DNA from: an uncultured Pseudomonas sp.
Lineage (GTDB): Bacteria > Pseudomonadota > Gammaproteobacteria > Pseudomonadales > Pseudomonadaceae
Assembly: GCF_946886105.1 (NCBI RefSeq)
Contig: NZ_CAMPHV010000007.1
Coordinates: 1-64,000, forward strand
Length of the DNA stretch: 64,000 nucleotides
Reading direction: 5' to 3'
The notes under the pieces were generated by a model. That model was not told the DNA's origin. It made no database searches and was given only the letters and a program-made list of their open reading frames with translations. Position numbers and translations under genes: made by a program. Shown in pieces: positions 9,878-20,803 of the stretch (the stretch's first letter is position 1; each line of letters opens with the position of its first letter).

Positions 9878-10647
9878 GTGAGTGGCGCTTGCTGCTGACG
9901 CGTCCGGCCGAGGAGTCCCGGGTGCTGGCCGAGGCCCTGGCCGAGCAGGGAATTTATAGCGCCAGCATGCCTTTGTTGGCGATCGAAGCCCTGGCGGAAA
10001 CCCCCGAGCAACGCGCGACCTTTCTCGAGTTGGATCGTTACTGCGCGGTGATCGCGGTGAGTAAGCCGGCTGCCCGCCAGGGCCTCGAGCTGCTCGACCG
10101 CTATTGGCCGCAACCCCTGACCGAGCAACCCTGGTTCAGTGTCGGCGCCGCTACCGCGGAGATTCTCCAGGCTTATGGTTTGACCGTGCACCATCCCCGC
10201 GATGCGGACGACAGCGAAGCCTTGCTCGCATTGCCCATGTTGCAGCAGATCTTGGCGGCCGTTTCCACCCCGCGCGTGTTGATTTTGCGTGGCGAGGGTG
10301 GTCGCGAATGGCTCGCCGAGAGTTTGCGCGCTCAGGGCGTGCAGGTGGATTATCTGGAACTCTACCGTCGTCAGCTGCCGCATTACCCCGCGGGGGCACT
10401 GCCCGCGCGGGTGCGCGCGGAACGCTTGAACGGCCTGGCGGTCAGCAGTGGGCAAGGGCTGACCCATTTGTTGCAATTGGCGGGTAGCGAGTGGCCGACA
10501 CTGGCTCGTCTACCCTTGTTCGTACCCAGCCCGCGTGTCGCCGAACTGGCGCGCGAGGCGGGAGCCGAGAACGTTGTGGACTGCCACGGTGCGAGTGCCG
10601 CGGCGTTGCTGGCGGCATTGCACAGGCATGCCGCCCCCAACCCCTGA
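9874..10647 (+). CDS. hemD: Uroporphyrinogen-III synthase
   Basis: A 257-residue enzyme that cyclises hydroxymethylbilane with ring-D inversion. The sequence shows the HEM4 fold signatures [10 protein letters not shown] near the N-terminus, [15 protein letters not shown] in the middle and [11 protein letters not shown] near residue 200. The family is poorly conserved, so synteny helps the call. It starts with GTG overlapping the hemC TGA (GTGA), implying coupling. Confidence 0.94.
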   Translation: MSEWRLLLTRPAEESRVLAEALAEQGIYSASMPLLAIEALAETPEQRATFLELDRYCAVIAVSKPAARQGLELLDRYWPQPLTEQPWFSVGAATAEILQAYGLTVHHPRDADDSEALLALPMLQQILAAVSTPRVLILRGEGGREWLAESLRAQGVQVDYLELYRRQLPHYPAGALPARVRAERLNGLAVSSGQGLTHLLQLAGSEWPTLARLPLFVPSPRVAELAREAGAENVVDCHGASAAALLAALHRHAAPNP

Positions 10648-10663
10648 TGCGAAGGATGGATAC

Positions 10664-11806
10664 GTGAGCGAAGCAACCTCTGCGAAAGAACAGGATCAAC
10701 CCGCACAGACCGCGGCCACTGCCGCACCACCAACCCCGCCAAAAGCCACCGGCAAACCCGCATCGCGAGGCAACGGTCTGGCGCTTTTCGCGCTGCTGCT
10801 CGGCGCAGCCGGTGCCGCTGCGGGAGCTTGGGGTCTCTGGCAGGTGCAAGCATTGCAAGCGCGTCAGCAACAACAGCTGCAGCAACTGCAAGAGGTGCGT
10901 GGCGAGGCGCAGACGCTGGTGCAAAGCAACCAGCAATTGAATAGCCGCTTGGCACAGTTGCCCAAGGCGGACGAACTGGAAAATCGCCGTCGCCTGCTGG
11001 CCCAGTTGCAGGGCGATCAACAGCTGCTCAATCAACGTCTGGAAACCGTGCTCGGTGCCAGTCGCCAGGATTGGCGCCTGGCCGAGGCCGAACATCTGTT
11101 GCGCCTGGCCAGCCTGCGCCTGTCCGCGCTGCAGGATATCAACAGCGCCACCGCCCTGGTGCAGGGCGCCGACGAGATCCTCCGCAGCCAGGACGATCCC
11201 GCCGCCTTCGCTGCCCGCGAGCAACTGGCCAAGAGCCTGGAGGCGCTGCGCGCGACCCAGGATCCGGATCGCACCGGGTTGTTTCTCCAGCTCGGCGCCC
11301 TGCGCGAACAAGTGGCGCAACTGAATGCCCAGGCGCCGACGTTCGTCGCGGACGGCGGCGTACTCGACGAACTGGCCGCCACGCAGGACGAAAGCGTCTG
11401 GTGGAAGCAGTGGTTGCATACCTTGTCCGAATATTTCCGCCTCGACTTCAGCGCCGACCGCAATATCCGTCCGCTGCTTGCGGGCCAATCGCTTAGCCAG
11501 GTGCGTCTGGCCCTGAGCCTTGCCCTGGAGCAAGCGCAATGGGCCGCCTTGCACGGCCAGACCCCGGTCTACCGCCAGGCGTTGCGCCAGGCGCGTGAGG
11601 TGCTGGATGCGCATTTCGTGATGGAAAACCCTAATAGCCGTGCGTTGCGGGTGCGTATCGATGAGCTGATAGAGCGGCCCATCGAAGTCGAGGCCCCCGA
11701 CCTGAGTCAGACCTTGAATGCCGTGCAGGCGTATATCAAGAGCAAGCAATCGGCCCGCGAGCAGTTCGAAGTCGAAGCAGCGGATGTGGAGGAGACTCGC
11801 CTATGA
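10664..11806 (+). CDS. hemX: HemX-like membrane protein (uroporphyrin-III C-methyltransferase-like)
   Basis: A 380-residue protein with a Pro/Ala/Thr-rich cytoplasmic N-terminus, one transmembrane segment (about residues 37-60), a Gln-rich coiled coil (QARQQQQLQQLQ) and a C-terminal HemX domain. No methyltransferase motif is present; the family's old enzyme name is not supported. GTG at 10664 was chosen because GAAGGA precedes it and the protein then starts after the hemD stop. It overlaps hemY by ATGA. It probably acts with HemY at the inner membrane during haem synthesis. Confidence 0.88.
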   Translation: MSEATSAKEQDQPAQTAATAAPPTPPKATGKPASRGNGLALFALLLGAAGAAAGAWGLWQVQALQARQQQQLQQLQEVRGEAQTLVQSNQQLNSRLAQLPKADELENRRRLLAQLQGDQQLLNQRLETVLGASRQDWRLAEAEHLLRLASLRLSALQDINSATALVQGADEILRSQDDPAAFAAREQLAKSLEALRATQDPDRTGLFLQLGALREQVAQLNAQAPTFVADGGVLDELAATQDESVWWKQWLHTLSEYFRLDFSADRNIRPLLAGQSLSQVRLALSLALEQAQWAALHGQTPVYRQALRQAREVLDAHFVMENPNSRALRVRIDELIERPIEVEAPDLSQTLNAVQAYIKSKQSAREQFEVEAADVEETRL

Positions 11807-13053
11807 AGCGCGTCTATCTGCTGCTCGCCCTGCTGCTGGTGATCGCCGGCGCCGTCAGCCTGGTGCTGTTCGGCTTGCCGGTCGCCGAACATAAGGGCTA
11901 TGTGTTGATCGCTTTTCAGGGCTTCCGCTACGAATCCAGCCTGTGGGCCTTCATCGCCTTGCTGCTGGTGCTGTGGTTGACCGTTTACCTGGTGCGCATG
12001 CTGCTGCGTTTGCTGGCGACTTCCGGCGGCCTGATCAATCCATGGTCGCGCTTGCATCGGCGGCGGCGCGTGCGCTTGGCCTCCGAACAGGGTTTTCTCG
12101 ATCTGGCCGAAGGGCGCTGGTCGCGGGCATTGCGTCATCTGAAACGTGCCGCCGCCAGCGAGCCACAGCCGCTCAGTTACTACTTGGGCGCCGCCCGCGC
12201 GGCCCAGCATCTGGAGCAGTACGAGGACAGCGATGCGCTGATCGAACAGGCGCTGAACAGCCAGCCGCAAGCCGAATTGGCGATCGCCCTGACCCATGCC
12301 GAGCTGCAGTTGGCCCGCGGCCAGACGGCGGCAGCTCTGGACACCTTGCAGGCAATGCGTGAGCGCCATCCGCACCATCATTTGGTGCTGCGTCAACTGC
12401 AAGCGCTCTATCTGCAGGCGGGCGACTGGCCTGCTTTGCTCGGCGTGCTGCCTGACCTGCGCAAAGAAAAGGCCCTGGGCAATGCCGAACTGAACGAACT
12501 CGAACGCCAAGCGTGGCGCGGCCGCTTACTGCAGGTCGGTCAGGCCCAGGCGGACGATGAGCAAACCGGGCTGGCGGCGTTGCAGCAGGTTTGGCAGGCG
12601 ATGCCTTCCACTTACCGGCAGGAGCCGGAATTGCTCGCGGTGTATGCCGAACAATTGCGCTTGCTCGGCGCCGAAGGCGAAGCCGAAGAACTCCTGCGCG
12701 GGGCCTTGAAGCAGCGTTACGACAACCACCTGGTGCGCCTCTATGGGCTGCTGCATGGGCGCGATCCGGTTCGCCAGCTACAGGTCGCCGAGGGCTGGCT
12801 GAAGCAGCATGCGGATGACGCCGGGTTGCTGCTGACGCTTGGCCGGCTGTGCGCACACAATCAGCTCTGGGGTAAAGCCAGGGGCTATTTCGAAAGCAGC
12901 CTGGCCTTTCAGCGGCACCCGGAAACCTGTGCCGAGCTGGCGCGCCTGCTTATGCAGTTGGGCGAGATCGAGCGCAGCAACGAGCTGTTTCAAGAAGGAT
13001 TGGGGTTGCTCGATCAGCGCCTTGGCAGCGCTGCCGTCGCCATGAGCGATTAA
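11803..13053 (+). CDS. hemY: HemY-like TPR membrane protein
   Basis: A 416-residue protein with two N-terminal transmembrane segments (about residues 3-22 and 42-65) joined by a short periplasmic loop, then a long helical TPR-repeat region (YLGAARAAQHLEQYEDSDALIEQAL and later repeats). This is the gammaproteobacterial HemY of unknown biochemical role, not the protoporphyrinogen oxidase of the same name. It is the last gene of the haem operon. In P. aeruginosa I recall dsbH following it; here a non-coding gap follows. Confidence 0.9.
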   Translation: MKRVYLLLALLLVIAGAVSLVLFGLPVAEHKGYVLIAFQGFRYESSLWAFIALLLVLWLTVYLVRMLLRLLATSGGLINPWSRLHRRRRVRLASEQGFLDLAEGRWSRALRHLKRAAASEPQPLSYYLGAARAAQHLEQYEDSDALIEQALNSQPQAELAIALTHAELQLARGQTAAALDTLQAMRERHPHHHLVLRQLQALYLQAGDWPALLGVLPDLRKEKALGNAELNELERQAWRGRLLQVGQAQADDEQTGLAALQQVWQAMPSTYRQEPELLAVYAEQLRLLGAEGEAEELLRGALKQRYDNHLVRLYGLLHGRDPVRQLQVAEGWLKQHADDAGLLLTLGRLCAHNQLWGKARGYFESSLAFQRHPETCAELARLLMQLGEIERSNELFQEGLGLLDQRLGSAAVAMSD

Positions 13054-13480
13054 TGGTCGCGCTGTCGCTTTCACTGTTCGGGCGGCGCCGACAGCGGTGC
13101 GGCGAACGATGTCGCCGTCGTCCTGTGATGACGGGCTCCGGTGGTCAGCGGTGTCGCGTCCGCGTGCTTAATCGATAGGATTCAATGACATGCGGCGCAC
13201 GGCTGCGGCAAACGGAGGCAAACTGCCGCGCTTTCCCGCGGGCCAGGCGGAGTAAGGGGCTCCGATCAAACGCCCGTATGAAATTTATCGAACGGGCGCC
13301 TTGATGGCGTTGGCGTGCAAGCATAATCTGGCTTTACGCACCGCCGGGCTACTGGGTCGCTGAACAGTCTGGTCTGGATGTATCTGGACGTAGCGGTGTC
13401 TTCCCCTCTGCACCGAATGGTCCAAAACGTCTCGAAACAGATGTATAACAGCAATACCGAATTAGGGAAGTGAGGTCATC
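13054..13480. other. Non-coding gap between hemY and algQ with stem-loop
   Basis: In these 427 bp I see no gene with codon bias or a good start. A stem-loop lies at 13265-13305: ATCAA and CGCCCGT pair with ACGGGCG and TTGAT around an AT-rich 14-nt loop. There is no T-tract after it. A second small inverted repeat (GCGGCA with TGCCGC) is near 13208-13232. The algQ promoter should lie in the last 150 bp. The dsbH gene expected here from P. aeruginosa synteny is absent. Confidence 0.5.
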
Positions 13481-13957
13481 ATGCTCGAGAGTTGTCAGAA
13501 CGCCCAGGAACGCTGGGGCGGGGTCCATTTGCTGATAGACCGTTGGTTACAGGAACGGGGCGAGCTGGTTACGGCTTATACGGCTCTGAGCAACGCTTCG
13601 GCATCGACAGTCGATACCCAGGGTTTGCAGAGATTCTGCGAAATTCTGGTCGATTACGTATCGGCCGGCCACTTCGAGGTCTACGAGCAGTTGACCAACG
13701 AAGCCAAGGCTTTTGGCGATCAACGCGGCCTCGATCTGGCCAAGCAAATCTATCCGCGTATCGAAGCAATTACCGAAGTGGCCCTGGCGTTCAACGATCG
13801 TTGCGATAACGGCGACTGCCGCGACGGCGTGTCGATAGGCGAAGAACTGAACCGACTGGGGCAGCTGCTGCACGAGCGCTTCGAGTTGGAAGATTGCCTG
13901 ATCGAAGTGCTGCACAATGCTCACCAGCAGCAGGCTGTTGCGGAAAGCGCACTCTAG
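13481..13957 (+). CDS. algQ: AlgQ (Rsd family anti-sigma-70)
   Basis: A 158-residue all-helical protein of the Rsd/AlgQ family, which binds region 4 of RpoD and shifts RNA polymerase use; in P. aeruginosa AlgQ affects alginate and siderophore genes. Typical segments are [41 protein letters not shown] and [32 protein letters not shown] ribosome site precedes the ATG. It is convergent with the FKBP gene 25 bp away. Confidence 0.95.
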   Translation: MLESCQNAQERWGGVHLLIDRWLQERGELVTAYTALSNASASTVDTQGLQRFCEILVDYVSAGHFEVYEQLTNEAKAFGDQRGLDLAKQIYPRIEAITEVALAFNDRCDNGDCRDGVSIGEELNRLGQLLHERFELEDCLIEVLHNAHQQQAVAESAL

Positions 13958-13982
13958 CCTTTCGCTGCGTCCGCGCCGTGCT

Positions 13983-14627
13983 TCAGTCCTTGGTGTCGAG
14001 CAACTCCAGTTCGAACACCAGGGGCGCATAAGGTGGTATCAGGTCGCCCGCACCTTCCGCGCCGTATGCCTGGGCTGATGGAATCACCAGGCGCCATTGC
14101 GCGCCCACCGGCATTTCTGACACTGCGCTACGCCAGCCGGCGATCACGCTATCCAGGCGGTACCATTGCGGCGTCTGGCTTTCGTCGAACTGGCGCCCGT
14201 CGGCCAACAGCCCGATATAGCGCACCTGAATCCGGCTCCTCGGCTTCGGCTTGACGCCTTTACCCGCTCTCAGTTCCTGCAGCAGTACACCGTTCTTCAG
14301 ACGGCGCACCCCGGGTTTGGCTTTTTCGTTGGCAAGAAAATGCTTCTCCGCGGCAATCGCCTGTTCGACTCTTTGCGGCGCGCTCGCCAAGTGGGCATCG
14401 TGTGCGCTCAGCAGGCTTTCGATACGTTTGCCCTCCACCTGCAAGGGCGCGCCGCGATAGGCATGGCGCAAACCGTCGAGCAAGGCTTGCAGTTGCAGAT
14501 CCGGCGCCTCTTCGCGCAACTGCTCGCCCATACGCACTCCCAGGCTATAGGCCAGGTCGCTGGAGTCGTCCTGCGCTTGTGCCCAGGTGGCGAATAGACA
14601 CAGCGCAAGCAGTGGAAGGCGCGGCAT
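13983..14627 (-). CDS. Periplasmic FKBP-type peptidyl-prolyl isomerase
   Basis: A 214-residue Mip/FkpA-like isomerase. A cleavable signal (LPLLALCLFATWAQA then QDDS) is followed by an N-terminal helical dimerisation domain (SDLAYSLGVRMGEQLR) and a C-terminal FKBP fold (RIQVRYIGLLADGRQFDES, VIAGWRSAVSEMPVGAQWRLVIPS, LVFELELL). It should assist folding of envelope proteins. It is the homologue of the PA5254-type gene between algQ and algP. It is transcribed divergently from algP across 98 bp. Confidence 0.92.
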   Translation of the reverse strand: MPRLPLLALCLFATWAQAQDDSSDLAYSLGVRMGEQLREEAPDLQLQALLDGLRHAYRGAPLQVEGKRIESLLSAHDAHLASAPQRVEQAIAAEKHFLANEKAKPGVRRLKNGVLLQELRAGKGVKPKPRSRIQVRYIGLLADGRQFDESQTPQWYRLDSVIAGWRSAVSEMPVGAQWRLVIPSAQAYGAEGAGDLIPPYAPLVFELELLDTKD

Positions 14628-14725
14628 AGGATTACTCCGAGGAAATGTGGCGGATTATGCCAGGCATGTGGCGATGCTGAATGCGCGCTAGTATGAACAT
14701 CTGTTCATCCACCAGGAGGCGCGCC

Positions 14726-15826
14726 ATGACGGCCACCAAGAAAAAAAGCGCAAAGAAAAGCTCGGTCACGACCCCATTGCATTTGCTTCAGCAGCTCTCC
14801 ACCAGCCTGCTGGAACATCTGGAAAGCGCCTGTTCGAAAGCACTGACGGATGCCGAGACGCTGCTCGCCAAGTTGGAAGCGCAGCGCGGCAAGGCTCAGG
14901 AAAAATTGCACAAGGCGCACGCCAAGCTGCAGGCTGCCGCGGCAGCGGGCAAAGCCAAGGCGCAGAGCAAAGCCAAAGCGGCCGTAAGCGAATTGGAAGA
15001 GCTGCTGGATGTCCTCAAAACCCGGCAAACCGAAACGCGTGGCTATATCGCCGGACTCAAGCGCGATGCCCAGGAAAGCCTGAAATTGGCCCAGGGTGTG
15101 GGCAAGGTCAAGGAGGCCGCGAGCCAGGCGCTCAATAGCCGCACCGCCAAAGCGGCGCAGGTTAAACCTGCTGCGAAAACCGCAACGGCCAAGGCGCCAG
15201 CCAAGCCGGTTGCGAGCAAGCCTGCCGCGGCAAAGACCGCCGCTAAGCCAGCCGCTAAATCGGCGAGTGCCGCCAAGCCTGCCGCCAAGGCGCCGGCAAA
15301 GTCCGCCGTCAAGCCGGCCGCAAAAGCCGCCGCCAAACCCGTGGCAAAAGCCGCTGTGAGTAAAACCGCCGCTGCCAAGCCTGCCGCCGCGACTGCCAAA
15401 GCCACCGCGAGCAAGTCTACCGCTGCCAAACCGGCAGCGGCAAAGACTGCTGCCGCCAAACCAGCTACTAAAACTGCAACGGCGCCTGCCGCCAAGCCAG
15501 CAGCGAAGAAACCGGCTGTTGCCAAGCCCGCTGCCGCGAAACCGGCCGTCAAGCCTGCAGCCGCGTCTGCCAAACCCGCCGCGACCAAGCCTGCCGCTGC
15601 CAAGCCGGCAGCAGCAAAGCCCGCTGCCGCCAAACCTGCGGCTAAACCCGCTGCTCAGCCCGCCGCCAAAGCTGCAACGGCGCCTGCCGCCAAGCCCGAC
15701 GCGAAGAAGCCGAGTGCCGCCAAGGCCAAGCCGGCGGCTGCCGCGCCAGTGGCTAAGCCCGTTGCTGCCGAGCCAGTTAAACCTGCCGTTAGCGGCAATG
15801 GTAGCGCCGCGCCAAGCGCGACCTAA
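14726..15826 (+). CDS. algP: Histone H1-like regulator AlgP (AlgR3)
   Basis: A 366-residue very basic protein. The N-terminal 130 residues form a helical, coiled-coil-like region (HLLQQLSTSLLEHLESACSKA); the C-terminal two thirds are near-perfect tandem KPAA/KTAA-type motifs resembling histone H1 tails. In P. aeruginosa AlgP binds DNA and affects algD. The ATG at 14726 follows GGAGG with ideal spacing; an upstream in-frame extension is disfavoured. The 3' end overlaps the convergent TIGR02444 gene by 4 bp. Confidence 0.93.
   Translation: MTATKKKSAKKSSVTTPLHLLQQLSTSLLEHLESACSKALTDAETLLAKLEAQRGKAQEKLHKAHAKLQAAAAAGKAKAQSKAKAAVSELEELLDVLKTRQTETRGYIAGLKRDAQESLKLAQGVGKVKEAASQALNSRTAKAAQVKPAAKTATAKAPAKPVASKPAAAKTAAKPAAKSASAAKPAAKAPAKSAVKPAAKAAAKPVAKAAVSKTAAAKPAAATAKATASKSTAAKPAAAKTAAAKPATKTATAPAAKPAAKKPAVAKPAAAKPAVKPAAASAKPAATKPAAAKPAAAKPAAAKPAAKPAAQPAAKAATAPAAKPDAKKPSAAKAKPAAAAPVAKPVAAEPVKPAVSGNGSAAPSAT
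15166..15790 (+). repeat. Tandem KPAA-coding repeats in algP
   Basis: This stretch consists of imperfect 12-bp-period units coding Lys-Pro/Thr/Ala-Ala-Ala, e.g. AAGCCTGCCGCC and its variants. Such repeats are prone to slippage or recombination, giving length variation between isolates, as reported for algP in P. aeruginosa. Confidence 0.85.
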
Positions 15827-16278
15827 ACGCAGACCTGGGCCGCCGCGACGCGCAAGGTTTGCAGCGCGTCGGGGTCGGCCGCCAGCTGTGCCAGCCAGCG
15901 CTGTCGCTGCGCGTCGTCGACACTCGGCCATTCCCGGCTGAGTGTCGCCAGACGTTGAAGCAATTCGTGCTCGGCCTCCAGTTCGAGTCGTTTGACCTGC
16001 TCGCGCAGCGGCTTCAGGGCGCTGTCGTCCTGCGCCGCTGCGCGCCAGTTTTGTCGCAATTGCCTGAGCGGCATCACCACTTGCGTTTGCCAGGGCTGCG
16101 CCACGTTATGCAGGGCCTGATCGCGTGCCTCATCCCAGGGCACGTTGCGCGCATCGAGCCAGAGCGCACAGAGCAGCAGGCAGACATCCAACCCCTGCGC
16201 CTGCAATTGCAGGCAGGCGGCTTCGACGCCGGGGCGCTGGTAAACTGCTTCGGCGAATCGCCACAGGTCAGGGGGCAT
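15823..16278 (-). CDS. TIGR02444 family protein
   Basis: A 151-residue soluble helical protein starting MPPDLWRFAEAVYQRPGVEAACL and containing GLDVCLLLCALWLDARNV. This matches the TIGR02444 family found next to algP and the ABC-F gene in pseudomonads. The function is unknown. It is divergent from the ABC-F gene with 50 bp between them, so their promoters overlap. Confidence 0.88.
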   Translation of the reverse strand: MPPDLWRFAEAVYQRPGVEAACLQLQAQGLDVCLLLCALWLDARNVPWDEARDQALHNVAQPWQTQVVMPLRQLRQNWRAAAQDDSALKPLREQVKRLELEAEHELLQRLATLSREWPSVDDAQRQRWLAQLAADPDALQTLRVAAAQVCV

Positions 16279-16328
16279 GGTGCTTTCCGCGTAACTGAAA
16301 GGCGACTCTGGTAGACTCCGCCGCCATT

Positions 16329-18241
<1,913 letters not shown>

Positions 18242-18242
<1 letters not shown>

Positions 18243-18826
18243 TGCTCGAATTATTCGATGCCGAGTGGCTGAGCGCCTATAGCGAGCCGCTGATCCGTGG
18301 CGGCCAGGTGTTGCTGATCCTGCTGCTGGCGGCGGTATTGCAGCGTTTGCTGGGGCGTGCCATCCATCGTATGGCAGTGCGTTATCCGCAGTTGCCGGCA
18401 CAGCTGCTGTTGCCGCTACGCGGCGGTTTGCGCTGGTTGATCATGGGCAGCGCATTGCTGTTGGTGCTGGAGCGCCTGGGCGTTTCCGCCCAGGTGTTGT
18501 GGGCCGCCCTGACCGGCTTCGTCGCAGTGGCGGCGGTGGCGTTTTTCGCCATTTGGAGCGTACTGTCCAACCTGTTCTGCGCCTTGTTGATCGTGACGCT
18601 TTCGCCGTTCCGCATCGGCGACAGCGTGGAAATCATCGACACCGCCGACAAGCCCGGGGTCAAAGGCCGGGTGCTGTCGATCAACTTGTTTTACACCACC
18701 CTCGAAGACCTGAGCGAAGAGGGTGCTGGAACCTGGGTCCAGGTGCCCAACAGTCTGTTCTTCCAAAAAGCCGTGCGCCGTTGGCGTGCCGGCGAACTCC
18801 CTAGCGTAAGCAAACTCGAGAAATAA
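18242..18826 (+). CDS. Small mechanosensitive-channel (MscS) family protein
   Basis: A 194-residue membrane protein with three hydrophobic helices (about residues 17-36, 58-78 and 85-115; the last, GFVAVAAVAFFAIWSVLSNL, resembles the MscS pore helix), followed by the beta domain signature FRIGDSVEI. It lacks the large C-terminal vestibule of full MscS. It overlaps the ABC-F stop and precedes terC by 5 bp, so the three form one operon. Confidence 0.9.
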
Positions 18827-18831
18827 CCTTT

Positions 18832-19596
18832 ATGGAATGGCTGGCCAACCCCGAACTCTGGGTCGCGTTTCTGACCCTGACCGCCCTGGAAATCGTTCTG
18901 GGCATCGACAACATCATCTTTATCTCGATTCTGGTCAGCCGTCTGCCCAAGGCGCAGCAACCGAAGGCACGTTTCTTCGGTCTGGCCCTGGCCATGGGCA
19001 CGCGCATCCTGCTGCTGTTGTCGATCAGTTGGGTGATGCGCCTGACCACCGACCTGTTCCATGTCCTCGGCGAAGGCTTCTCCGGGCGCGATCTGATCTT
19101 GTTCTTCGGCGGGTTGTTTCTGCTGTTCAAGAGTACTGCGGAGATCTACCACAGCCTGGAAGGTGAGGAGGAAACCCAGAGCGCCGGCGGCAAGGCCTAC
19201 GGCTTTATGGGGATCATCGTGCAGATCGCGATTATCGACATCGTGTTCTCCCTGGATTCGGTGATCACCGCGGTCGGGCTGGTCGACAGCGTGCCGGTGA
19301 TGGTCGCGGCCATCGTGATCTCGGTGATCGTGATGATGCTCTCGGCCGGCACCATCAGCGATTTCATCGACAAGCACCCGAGTCTGAAGATGCTCGCCCT
19401 GTCGTTCCTGATCGTGGTCGGTACTGTGCTGATCGCCGAAGCCTTCGACGTGCATGTGCCCAAAGGCTATGTGTACTTCGCCATGGCCTTCTCGCTGGCG
19501 GTGGAAGCGATCAATATCCGTATGCGTACGGCCCGTGCCCGGGCGCGCAAGGAAGAGTTGGCGCCGGTGCAGCTGCGTAAAGATATGCCGGACTGA
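18832..19596 (+). CDS. TerC family integral membrane protein
   Basis: A 254-residue protein with about seven to eight transmembrane segments. The TerC hallmarks are two acidic motifs in the membrane: ALEIVLGIDNIIFISI near residue 20 and DIVFSLDSVITAVG near residue 138. The family is linked to tellurite resistance or to metal efflux associated with exoenzyme metallation (Alx/MeeY types). It is the last gene of the ABC-F operon and is followed by a strong terminator. Confidence 0.93.
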   Translation: MEWLANPELWVAFLTLTALEIVLGIDNIIFISILVSRLPKAQQPKARFFGLALAMGTRILLLLSISWVMRLTTDLFHVLGEGFSGRDLILFFGGLFLLFKSTAEIYHSLEGEEETQSAGGKAYGFMGIIVQIAIIDIVFSLDSVITAVGLVDSVPVMVAAIVISVIVMMLSAGTISDFIDKHPSLKMLALSFLIVVGTVLIAEAFDVHVPKGYVYFAMAFSLAVEAINIRMRTARARARKEELAPVQLRKDMPD

Positions 19597-19622
19597 TTCA
19601 CCCGCTGGGCGCGCAACACCAT

Positions 19623-19652
19623 AAGGGGTAGGCTAAGGCCTGCCCCTTTTTT
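19623..19652 (+). terminator. Intrinsic terminator after terC
   Basis: The 11-bp stem AAGGGGTAGGC pairs with GCCTGCCCCTT (one G-U pair) around a 4-nt loop, and T6 follows directly. It closes the ABC-F/mscS/terC operon. Confidence 0.9.
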
Positions 19653-19675
19653 ATCGACTTGTTTGAGGTATCGCC

Positions 19676-20305
19676 ATGCTGCTCGAAACCTGGCTTGCGT
19701 TCTTCGTCGCCTGTTGGGTGATCAGTCTGTCGCCGGGGGCCGGGGCGATCGCCTCGATGTCCGCCGGGCTGCAATACGGTTTCTGGCGCGGCTACTGGAA
19801 CGCCTTGGGTTTGCAGCTGGGGCTGGCTTTGCAGATCGTCATCGTCGCCGCTGGGGTTGGGGCGATTCTCGCTGCTTCGGAGCTGGCCTTCAGCCTGATC
19901 AAATGGTTCGGCGTGGCCTATCTGGTCTACCTCGGCTATCGCCAGTGGCGGGCGCTGCCCAGCGCTATGGCGGCGCCATCCGAACGGCCGATCGGCCGGC
20001 CGCTGGCCCTGGTATTGCGCGGTTTTCTGGTCAACTTCAGCAACCCCAAAGCCATCGTCTTCATGCTCGCGGTGTTGCCGCAATTCATCGCTCCGCAAGC
20101 GCCGCTGCTCGGCCAGTACCTGGTCATGGGCGTCACCATGATCTGCGTCGATCTGATCGTCATGGCCGGCTACACCGGGCTGGCGGCGCGGGTATTGCGG
20201 GCGCTGAGTTCGCCACGGCAGCAGCGCATCATGAACCGCAGCTTCGGCGCTCTGTTCGTTGGTGCTGCCGCGCTCCTGGCCACGGTGCGCCGCGCGCCGG
20301 TGTGA
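19676..20305 (+). CDS. LysE/RhtB family exporter
   Basis: A 209-residue membrane protein with six hydrophobic segments, starting MLLETWLAFFVACWVISLSPGAGAI. The SPGP-like motif (SPGAGAI) and NFSNPKAIVFMLAVLPQF are the family marks. It exports amino acids or derivatives such as homoserine or homoserine lactone in relatives; the substrate here is unknown. It begins directly after the terC terminator and ends 15 bp before the UPF0178 gene. Confidence 0.92.
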   Translation: MLLETWLAFFVACWVISLSPGAGAIASMSAGLQYGFWRGYWNALGLQLGLALQIVIVAAGVGAILAASELAFSLIKWFGVAYLVYLGYRQWRALPSAMAAPSERPIGRPLALVLRGFLVNFSNPKAIVFMLAVLPQFIAPQAPLLGQYLVMGVTMICVDLIVMAGYTGLAARVLRALSSPRQQRIMNRSFGALFVGAAALLATVRRAPV

Positions 20306-20320
20306 GCAGGAGTGCCGGTC

Positions 20321-20803
20321 TTGAACGAGCAAAGCGCACGGTTGCGCGTATGGATAGATGCCGACGCCTGCCCCAAGGCGGCCAAGGATCAAGTGGTGAA
20401 ATTCGCCTTGAAACGGGGTTTTGAGGTGCTGTTGGTCGCCGGCCAGGCGCAGAGCAAGCCGGCCTATGCCTGTGTGCGTTTGATCGTGGTGCCTAGCGGC
20501 CCGGATGCCGCCGACGATTACCTGGTCGAGCATGCCCAACCCGGCGAGTTGGTGGTGTGCAGCGATGTACCGCTGGCCGATCGCCTGGTGAAAAAGGGCG
20601 TATCAGCCCTCGACCCGCGTGGCCGCGAGTTGGACGAACGCAATATGGGCGACAAGCTGGCGGTGCGTAATCTGTTCACCGAGCTACGTGAGCAGGGCCA
20701 GGTCGGCGGCGGGCAGGCGCCCTACGGCGAGCGCGATAAGCAGGCGTTCGCCAACGCCCTGGATCGGATTCTCACCCGCTTGCGGCGTCAGACCGGTGCG
20801 TAA
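20321..20803 (+). CDS. UPF0178 (YaiI/YqxD) family protein
   Basis: About 160 residues of a PIN-like nuclease fold family. Diagnostic motifs are RVWIDADACPKAAKDQVVKFA, VPSGPDAADDYLVE, VVCSDVPLADRLVKKG and DPRGRELDERNMGDKLA. TTG at 20321 is preferred as start because AGGAG lies 8 bp upstream; the GTG at 20312 would overlap that site. The function is not established. The last 16 bp overlap the convergent GGDEF-EAL gene. Confidence 0.9.
   Translation: MNEQSARLRVWIDADACPKAAKDQVVKFALKRGFEVLLVAGQAQSKPAYACVRLIVVPSGPDAADDYLVEHAQPGELVVCSDVPLADRLVKKGVSALDPRGRELDERNMGDKLAVRNLFTELREQGQVGGGQAPYGERDKQAFANALDRILTRLRRQTGA

Noticed and set aside
13191..13256. 20-codon ORF MRRTAANGGKLP... with AGGA upstream
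   Set aside because: Too short, no hydrophobic or conserved feature, and composition like the surrounding non-coding DNA.
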